Below are positions 55,992-64,000 of a stretch of 64,000 bases of DNA, in pieces; position 1 is the stretch's first letter; each line of letters begins with the position of its first letter. The notes beneath the pieces are model-generated. The model made no database searches, had not been told where the DNA came from, and saw only the letters and a list, made by a program, of their open reading frames with translations. The stretch is from Fagopyrum homotropicum (lineage: Eukaryota; Streptophyta; Magnoliopsida; Caryophyllales; Polygonaceae). The stretch is taken from assembly GCA_033239125.1 (NCBI GenBank), contig BSWB01000003.1, forward strand, positions 111,930,320 to 111,994,319, in the 5' to 3' direction. The translations under genes were made by a program, and so were the position numbers.

Positions 55992-57060
55992 ATAAAAATA
56001 CGTTGACTTATGATATCTGAGGTTTAGATGATAAATAATGATAATAATATGTTTTATCTTAAAATGATGACATGTTAATATGATATAACTCTTTCCATTC
56101 TCTTTATAAACACTTGGACTTGGTGATAATAAATATTATTTTCTTATTTACTTATTGTAAAATAAGTACAATTAATATTATTGAAATAATCGTAATTGTA
56201 AGAATATCATAATAAAATATACTTGAGACCTCAACAAATAAAAAGTATTCAAAATATATCGTTACATAAATATAACTTAGTAACAAAAAAATTAATTTAT
56301 ATATAAAATTGTAGTTTTATTAAATAGATCATATATAATGTCTACATTAACAATAACAACAAAAATAAAATTGTTAAAATAATAACTAAATTTAATTAAA
56401 TATTAAATGATTTGAATATAATATCAAAAAAATAATTTTATTGTTATATACGTTTAAAAGAAAAAATGAATTAGATTTTATTAGGATCTCGAATATGAAT
56501 GAAAATTGTTAATATATTAAATAATTAAATGTTAGTGTGACATGGATTAACGAATAGACGACACATAAAATTGATGAGGTGACTGCATGAAACATCGCCA
56601 AATATCATTTCATGGACTACTTTATTATATAAGTACGATGTTTATAGTAATTTATTAACTAGATGAGTAAAAGGGGTAAGTATGTAGATATTGTATCAAT
56701 GTAGAATCATTAGGCAGTTTTGTCTTAATGAATAGAGAATAGGCCCCTACCAATTTTTCAGAATATATAAATTACTCAATAATTGAATATCCTTCCAAAA
56801 TTAATAAGATCCTCTCTCATAATTATTTTGGTTGTTTTGTAATTAAATAAGGAAAATGATATTTGTTTCCTATAATTAAGGAGACAGTTTCTCCATATCT
56901 CTATTTCTTTTAACGTGCGTCCCAAATCACGATCGTGAAAAATTGAGGGGAATAACCACCATTTTTCACAGAGAAGCTTTCATCATCGTCAAACATCGTT
57001 GATTCTATGCGTTTGGTATGAAATTCAGTTTATAAATTTACAAAATTCGGTTGTGTTTGT
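55992..57060. other. AT-rich intergenic sequence
   Basis: Very AT-rich, no supported gene or element. Around 56900-57000 the sequence is less AT-rich (CACGATCGTGAAAAATTGAG) and could be part of an old transcript, without further support. Confidence 0.45.
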
Positions 57061-57066
57061 GTTTAA

Positions 57067-58486
57067 GGGCCTGTTTGGTATCGTATGGGTATTCTTTTTT
57101 TAGATTCTGTGGGATGGAGATTCTTGAGATTGTTGGGGATTGTTAGGGATGGGTATTGTTAGAGATTCTTTTTTGCGTAAATTTGAAGTGTTTGGTATCA
57201 GATTATTGAGACGGATTCTTTACTAATAGATTACGAAAATACCCTTATCTAGATCGAGAAATTATACTCACAAGCAAGAATGTCTTCGTTACCATTTCTT
57301 GCTCCTTTACACGAGCCGTTGATATCTCAACATTGACTTCATTCAGCTGATTCTTGATAATTTTCTTCTCCTTAAATGTTGATTCAAGTTCTTTCTCTTG
57401 TACATCCGATTCGGCTTTCATCTGTTCAATTTCGTTTTTTACTGATAGATTACGAAAACATTCATCTGCTATTTTAGCAAATCATTTACGAGCATTTTCA
57501 AGTTCTCTCTTTTACATCCGATTCGGCTTTCATCCAATTCAGCAAAAGCAAAATCAACTCTTACAACTTCCAAATTTCCATCCATAATGTAGCAAATTTG
57601 AAATAACCTGATTACTTGAGCATTTACTTGGGCATGGTCAAAGAATATCTTTGTGACAAAAATATATACCGAATTACTCACCATTTGCTAAAACTGAGTA
57701 ACCAAACACAGAGATCAAACTATGACTTGAGAGCTTGAGTAACCATGGTTTTGTCTGTAACCTATATGGCCACAACTCTTGTCATTATATTGCCGCAGTC
57801 ATCCTGTCTCATTTTAGGTTAGTTTGGTCTTGTCATTATAGTCCCAATAGATCAATTCATCAACTGAACAAGGAGGTCAACCACAAAGCAAAATAATATT
57901 AGACGGATTCCTAATTTGAATACGAATTCAAAATCCAAGAGAGGTGGAGAAATGAGTTTTTTCTCACCTTGGCAAGGTCACGAGTAGAAGCGACATCATG
58001 ATAGAGAATGAGCAGAAGACAACAAGAGATCGAGGTTTTGCAACTTCCCTGATTTTGGAACTCGCTAATAGATGAACCCTAGGGACAACTTTGACGGAGC
58101 ATCGTTCCTACGACAGTGTTGGATCTGAGATCAAAGATGAAGAAAGGAGAGGGGAGGAGGAGGATTACGAGCGATCGAGAAGAGAACTTGAATTACCAGA
58201 GAAGTTGATCGATCGTGAAGAGAGCCTGAAGACTAGAAAAGTCGATCGATCGAATTGTTTTGTGCAAGGGTATCCTGGGCAGACAAAACAATTTAATCCC
58301 AATAATCTCCAAGAAGCTTGGGTGGCCAAGCTTCTTTTTACGGGATTCTTTAGCCAAAAGAATCTCGTATAAGAATACAATACCGAAGTTGTAACTCATA
58401 CCAAACAACTCCATTTTTGCCATCTCGAAGAATCTGGTCAAAAAGAATTTAAATGAATCTCTAAGAATACAATACCAAACAGGCCC
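57067..58486. mobile_element. PIF/Harbinger-type element, 1.4 kb, non-autonomous
   Basis: Terminal inverted repeats GGGCCTGTTTGGTAT (57067 on) and ATACCAAACAGGCCC (to 58486), flanked by TAA on both sides (57064-57066 and 58487-58489), the 3-bp target preference of PIF/Harbinger elements. Subterminal GATTCTT/AAGAATC words recur on both sides. Internal open frames (57684-57469 minus; 58091-58372 plus) are short and carry no DDE transposase block. The central part may derive from a larger autonomous copy. Confidence 0.8.
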
Positions 58487-58732
58487 TAACTGGCGGGATA
58501 CGGTTAATGGGCATTTCGACGAAGAGTTCATTACAATTGACGATCGGTTTCTGCAGTCTGCTTCAATTTGGCGTCCCAAATCATTGATTGTTGTTTTTTG
58601 CGTCCAGATCTGTAAGGTGAGTTTTGTATTTCATATTATGTATCACGATACAGGTTGTTGTTCAACCTTTTCGCCTTTTTTTCATGGGTGGAGTCGGAAC
58701 TGTACTTGTGTGCCATCGTCTTTGTAATTAGA

Positions 58733-59050
58733 TTTGTGCTGTCTGTGAAAATTATTTACAGATTTGTGTTGTTTGTGAAAATTATGTACATACTTGTGTT
58801 GTCTGTGAAAATTATGTACAAAATTTGTATCATATGAAGAATTTAGGGAAAAATGAATTTATGTACGAAATGATATGTCTAGGAAAATTCATGTACATTA
58901 ATATAGGAATTTCTGTTGGCGACGAAGAAGAATTTAGGAAAAAATGAATTAATGACATTAATGTAGAAAATTATGTACAGATTTGTGCTGTCTATAAAAA
59001 TTATGTACAAATTTGTGTTGTTTGTAAAAATTATGTACAGAATTTGTGCT
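58733..59050. repeat. Minisatellite-like repeats of about 33 bp
   Basis: The unit TTGTGTTGTCTGTGAAAA + TTATGTACA occurs about three times at 58735-58830 and two to three times again at 58970-59050, with intervening related words (AAATGAATTTATGTAC). The rest of 58490-59500 shows no gene. Confidence 0.7.
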
Positions 59051-59501
59051 CTGATTTATGCTCAGAAATCGTATCTTCATTTATTAAAACCCTTAAATAG
59101 AGGTATGATACAATAAGAGCTTCTCTACACCAATTTTCTCAAACTAATTAATGATGATAATTTTCTCAAACTAATTAATGATGATGGGTTTAGTATATAA
59201 GAAAGATGTTTATAATAATTTATTAACTAGATTAATGATGATGATGAGCCTAGTTTGTATCTCATATACGTCAAAAATCCTATTACACCAATTATCTCAT
59301 GCAAAAAAGCATTATTAATTCAATTTTCTCACTAGATTTATTTTACTTAATTAGAAAAGGCCAAAATTGTATCAATGGACACCAAATATGACCAATACCG
59401 TCCTTTATTGATTTACATCAAAGCCAAATTGTATCAGTAGGACACCAAATGAAAGCAATGAATATAACTGATTAAATCTAACATTCCTAGAGGCAGGCCT
59501 C

Positions 59502-62293
59502 TCAAGGGGAAGAAAGGGTTTTCAGGTCAATTTCATTGAGGTTTGTTGGGCTTACACTCACAGGCAGAATAATGAAACCTTCTTTCTTGCATTCTTCCTT
59601 TAGACGCTCTACCTGTGAGGATCCTTCTGGACAATATACAACCACCGCTCCCCCACTACCTGTAAACTTCGACGCAGCTCCTACTCGTCGAGCCACCTCC
59701 ACCATCTTTATATTCAAAGCCCCAAGAACATCGTCTCCGAACATGCTCCTGTACAATAAAAATCATAATACTACAATTGGAATAATATGTATCACACAAC
59801 ATTGAACAATGGCTAATTATATATCACAGATTGATATAAAGAGAAATGCAGTTTAAAGGGTGAGTGAACTTCAGCCGAGATAATTTTACCTTCGAAAGTC
59901 AAAGTTACGGTTCATAAGTTCTGCAAATTTGAGGAAGTCCCTATCAAGTAATGCTTGTGTTCCTTCAACTGCAATTTTAGCAACTTCTTCAATTGTTGAT
60001 CTTATAAACTGATCACCATCAAGCCATCTCTGGCGCACTGTACTATGAACCTGTATCAGAAGTGGAATCAGAAAGAGGCCATAACTCATAAGAAAAAACC
60101 CAACAAAAGATTGACACGTAATCTTTAGAGCAAGAATGATATAACCATGAGCCTTGTAGCTACGCACTTATGAGCATAATTTACTAATCTATTTTCCTCA
60201 CAAATGATATACATGAGTCTTCTTGTTTGCTAATTAACTAGCTCAAACAAATTGGGATATACCTTGAGCAGAACATGGAGATGGCTAGTGTATAAAGATT
60301 AAAGTTCATGCAAATGCTATATAAATGGGAGAAAGCTTTGCTTTTTATTGGCTCTAAATCTCTAATTTAATAACCACAATGTATAAATGAAAAGCATTGT
60401 TTAAGAATTTGATTCGCAGTTAGATATTCCAGTCTATCACATCTTGCTCCTACTAAGATTAATTACGAAGGATCAGGAAAATTTGACCATGCTCAATGGA
60501 AAGTTCAATCATTCGATGCAACGAAATTAATGAGCATGCTACATTAATACTCAATCATCCTGTGAAGAATCAAATGAAAGTTCCTAATAAACGAATAAGT
60601 GGAAAAGTGAGGCTACAAGCATTTGCAAAACTTATAACTTTCAGTATAACAATTTATTGAATAATATCAGCTCTGGACGTCAATAAATTTCTAGCAGAAC
60701 AGTGTGAATGTTTCTATGAAGTGATACAATATAGTATAATCATGTAGTACAAGTAGTTTGCTGACCTTCCCGGAGTCACTTGGATTTTCCGCATAAATGA
60801 GATGAAGAATAGGGAGAAGGCTGACATCCATTGGCGTATATTTTCCATAACCAAATTTATCCATATGTTCCTTGTTGAAGTCCTTGAAAGATAGAAAAAA
60901 ATGATAAAGCAGAAATAAGGTATAAGATTGTGCGATTAAGATATGCATTATCAACACAACCATCTAAACCACATACCATATAAACTAGTCCTCCATAAAC
61001 CTGCGCAACCCTGTCCTGGAGACCAGCAACAATTCCAAGTTCTTTTTCAGCATTAAGGATAAGGTTAGGCCTCTCTGGTACCTTAATCAAGTGTCTTACT
61101 TTGTAGAAGTCGAGTAAGCAATTTAAGGCAGCACAGACAATGGCACTTGAACCTGAGAGCCCTGTCTGAAATGTCAAAAATGTCTCTTAGAAGATAAGCA
61201 AACAATGGTAAAAACAAATAGAAGACTACCCATAAAAATTTTATCAACAAAAACAAACCTGGCGCGGGATATTTGTATCATATGATAGAGTAAAATTTTG
61301 ACCATTTAGGTCAATCTTTTTTTGTTTACAATAAGTCCAGAACACTTTGCAAATGGCCATAAGCAAGCGTACACCTCCATAGTAACCCTCGTTCTCCAAA
61401 CGACTGACCTATAAACAAGATTACAAACTCAACTCTTCGGACAACTTGAAATCTGACAATGCTCACTTTAATCCAACTAATTTCATTCACCCAGATTTGT
61501 TGTTTTTAAGTTCAAAAAACATATGAATAGAAGGGAAGGCATACAAAACTATCAAACTGGAATACTCATATGTTAAACCAGTAATATTTGATCAAATAAT
61601 CCGTGGTCCCAAAAAATCACAAATTGTAATACATTCAAGCAAAATGAGGAAAGGAATCATTCTTCCTAGGCCGCCAGCTTCGTAGACTGAGTTCATATAA
61701 TGTCCATAAACTGCAAAGAATATATGTCTAGAAACTTAGATTTCAAGGACCACTAAATTTGTGGCAAGGACATTCTAGACCAAAATCTAATGGAATGTAA
61801 AATTATGCAACCAAGAATTCATTCAACTCCAGCAACATGCAGTTAAAGGACAGCGATTAAAAAGGAACTTTCTGACGCAAAGGAAACCTTAAACCAGAAC
61901 TCAATCATCAAATTGGTGACAACTTGAATGTACTTAGGAGTGTAAAATTAATCGGTGACCGGACTTTGATTTTAATCATATGAAAAGCAATAAAATCAAC
62001 TTCCACAGACATCAATCACAAACCACGAAATGAAACAAGAAGATATGAATTGCATAAATCCAAACCAAGGCTAAAATCGTCAGGGAAAGAGATGGAACCA
62101 GATGGTCGATAGTTTTGAAATTGACGAGATCATGAAAGGGATGAGGTTGGATGATCAGATCATCGGAGGGCTCCAATTTGACCGTAGCGAAGAAATCGTT
62201 AAGGCTGAAGGAGAGGGTTTTGCCGTTGTAAACGTCGCTTGGGTTGCCCAACAGCCCGACCCTGGCGTATGCCTTGTGCTCGATTGTCGCCAT
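59502..62293 (-). CDS. GLCAK: Glucuronokinase, six exons, intact
   Basis: GHMP-family kinase that phosphorylates D-glucuronate at C1 with ATP, in the cytosolic inositol-oxygenase route to UDP-glucuronate for cell-wall sugars. Exons by GT-AG borders and frame: 62293-62099, 61408-61259, 61165-60977, 60882-60766, 60050-59890, 59748-59502; 351 residues. Start ATG lies in GCCATGGCG. Residues about 1-65 hold ARVGLLGNPSDVY (N-terminal GHMP motif); about 113-125 IPRQTGLSGSSA (Gly/Ser-rich ATP loop); about 160-178 ELGIVAGLQDRVAQVYGG; then PMDVSLLPILHLIY and AENPSDSGK; the C-terminal motif AASKFTGSGGAVVVY. All introns but the last interrupt between codons. Closely similar, as I recall, to Arabidopsis glucuronokinase (about 360 residues, slightly longer N-terminus). 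No stop or frameshift, so probably functional. Intron 4 (60051-60765) and intron 1 (61409-62098) are about 0.7 kb. Confidence 0.93.
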
Positions 62294-63041
62294 GGCTGCT
62301 CTTCTGCTTCTTACTTACTTTTAATTGTCATCTGGCGAGCTCGATCTAGCTACAGCGGCGGATTTTGTGAGGAAAAATGGATGAGGTTCGTTCGATAAAG
62401 AGGGGATGAAGATTGTATTTGGCGATGGGACGGAAACAAATATTATACTATTATTTTTAAATTATAAAAATTCTTTGTTATCTACGATCTACCTTCATTT
62501 CATTCTCTCTAACAAACTGATTCAATAGGGTACGGCTTTTTCTTAAATTCTTTCAATTTTTATTTTTGGTCTTATATATATTTATTATAAGATTTTACTT
62601 GTCAAAAATAATAATTATAAGTATTAATTAAAATAAACTTACATGATATGTTACAGAAATTTTATTTTTTGGCTCATTATAATAAATAATAAAATAACTC
62701 TTTTTTTTATATAAACATCTTCAATAATTACCATAAATAATAAACTAAATTATCATACATAATTTACTAATAATAAAATTATTACTTATACAACATGTAT
62801 AATAAGCTTTCTTCTATAAAATTTGGTTAAATGCCCATTTTACACGACCCAAGCCCATTAGACAAATACTTATTAATTAGTAAATATAAAATATTATTTT
62901 TTTGGGAATAGATTTTTGGACAGCAAAACTCATCCTCAGCCGTCTGTCAACATACCTACACAGAAAAATCCCCTTTCGAAACCGAAATCCAAAAAAACCT
63001 ATAGATAGTATCTTCTATATTGAGATGAACGGACCTAATTC
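62294..63041. promoter_or_regulatory. Upstream region of glucuronokinase, possibly shared with a divergent gene
   Basis: 750 bp, AT-rich in the middle, between the glucuronokinase start and a possible plus-strand first exon. TATAATTT-like words lie near 62455-62470 on the minus strand. The promoter role is inferred from position only. Confidence 0.4.
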
Positions 63042-63212
63042 ATGTCTTCAATCTCAGCGTCCGTCTCAACGAATCCGTTAAATTCCAAGAAAGGGTTATT
63101 CCGAAAATCTTTTCGTACAAAACCCTACTTCCCAAATCACCTGAATCGTATTGAGACATATACTCAAACTCAAATCGAAGGGAATGGCAACCTTTTGGTA
63201 CTAAATCTGAAG
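63042..63212 (+). CDS. Possible first exon of an unidentified gene
   Basis: 57 codons from ATG (63042) to an AAG|GTATTT donor at 63212, keeping phase. The N-terminus (MSSISASVSTNPLNSKKG, Ser/Lys-rich, few acidic residues) resembles a plastid transit peptide. I do not recognise the product. No second exon is identifiable before the window ends. An alternative is chance coding in 5' sequence. Confidence 0.35.
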
Positions 63213-63695
63213 GTATTTGAATAATTGAGTTTCATTCATATGTTTTGCTATGACCATTTCTATTTCTTTTTTTGAATTTCGTCTTTATCTATCTAGAATT
63301 TCATATCAAATAGGGCTTGACGAATTGAGTTTCATTTTATCGATTGGGTGGAGCTTTCTATTATTAGGAATGAATACTGGAAGAAGAAACAATGTCCTAT
63401 ATGGAGTCTCCCCACAAATGAGTATACTTTATCGATTTCTTGATTTGTTTTTGGATTTTTTTATCAGTCTGCTTTTATATTATAGTTATGTGTTTCAGAT
63501 CAATATTTTCTATAAACATAGATTTGTTGTTAATCATTTCATAGTTCAGGTTTATGGAATAAAGAACATTAGGCTTATTTTTGGATACTGACTATTGATT
63601 TACAAATAAAATGGCTTCAGATGTACCAAAGACTGATTACATTGAAGAACACATAATCAATAGCAAGAACAGTAAAGATTTGTTTAATATTTGTT
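63213..63695. other. AT-rich sequence, probably intronic
   Basis: Contains a 113-codon open frame (63250-63591) that is Phe/Ile/Leu/Tyr-rich as expected for chance translation of AT-rich DNA, with no similarity I recognise. Confidence 0.35.
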
Positions 63696-63696
63696 G

Positions 63697-63965
63697 ACCT
63701 TCATATGTTTATGACCATTGCTGGATGTTTTATACCTTTGCTGACCTTCATATGTTTATCATCATTGTTGGATTAGACTTACTATGGTCATCTAGACTGA
63801 TAAACCTTTGCTGACTCATATGTTTATGACTATTGTTGGATGTTTTATACCTTTGCTGGTCTTCATATGTTAATGATCATTGTTGGATTAGACTTACTAT
63901 GGTAATCTAGGTTGATAAAAGTTTATGAAGCTTTACCTTCATATGTTTATGACCATTTTACACCG
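63697..63965. repeat. Tandem repeat of about 115 bp
   Basis: TTCATATGTT-type words recur at 63701, 63748, 63816, 63863 and 63939, alternating 47 and 68-76 bases apart. The larger unit holds TGGATGTTTTATACCTTTGCTG and TTGGATTAGACTTACTATGG blocks. Two full copies and a partial third. Confidence 0.75.
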
Positions 63966-64000
63966 ACTTCAGATGTAGCAAAGACAAAATTATTGGATGG

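Noticed and set aside
58091..58372. 93-codon charged frame
   Set aside because: Lies inside the PIF/Harbinger-like element, runs into its terminal region, and shows no transposase or DNA-binding motif.
62102..62398. 98-codon plus-strand frame over the first glucuronokinase exon
   Set aside because: Antisense shadow of a well-supported exon.
63250..63591. 113-codon hydrophobic frame that looks membrane-like
   Set aside because: Composition fits chance translation of AT-rich DNA; it probably lies in an intron, and no family is recognised.

Overview
The window is nuclear DNA of a flowering plant, almost certainly a eudicot. It holds Athila-lineage Ty3/gypsy LTR retrotransposons with plant tRNA-Asp primer sites, a Tekay/Del chromovirus remnant, plant MULE/OTU and plant-mobile-domain gene fragments, a PIF/Harbinger-type element, and one intact intron-containing host gene for glucuronokinase. 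No species assignment is attempted.

Layout. 1-8.4 kb: an inverted partial LTR, then Athila element D (minus strand), which kept protease, RT/RNase H and env-like sequence but lost nearly all of gag and all of integrase. Its LTR (6607-8371) has a primer site on one side and a polypurine tract on the other, as if shared by two tandem elements. 8.4-12.2 kb: a 5'-truncated chromovirus (integrase, chromodomain, 3' LTR), followed by the tail of another D-type LTR. 12.2-15.4 kb: unassigned sequence, a plant-mobile-domain pseudogene (minus strand) and the first part of a MULE-type OTU gene (plus strand). 15.4-52.7 kb: a three-element nest. Athila element A (plus strand) sits in the OTU gene with duplication GTTCC. 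Elements B (21876-34670, duplication CTAAC, in A's integrase gene) and C (37928-51016, duplication GTAGG, 3' of A's env-like gene) are sister elements inserted in A in the opposite orientation. 52.7-53.4 kb: the rest of the OTU gene. 53.4-59.5 kb: AT-rich intergenic DNA with a MITE in a TA repeat and a 1.4-kb PIF/Harbinger-like element. 59.5-62.3 kb: glucuronokinase, six exons, minus strand. 62.3-64 kb: intergenic DNA, a possible first exon of a divergent gene, and a tandem repeat.

How the parts relate. In B and C the order in the sense direction is LTR, tRNA-Asp primer site, gag, protease, RT, RNase H, integrase, a short conserved inverted repeat (GGGAGGCAACCC), a leader, the env-like gene, a noncoding tail, the polypurine tract and LTR. 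A and D follow the same plan with losses. B is the best preserved: gag to RNase H is one open frame of 1381 codons, but an internal deletion has removed the protease active site. C keeps the protease but carries many stop codons.

The most unusual pattern is that each Athila family carries its own short GC-rich motif in many copies, at matching places: the LTR, the in-frame protein linkers, and the leader before env-like. It is CCACGGCCGTGG in B and C, GCCCCTGCGG in A, and CACCTCGGTCGAGGTG with variants in D. The positions are conserved while the motif sequence differs between families. I know of no description of this, and it is my main candidate for something new.
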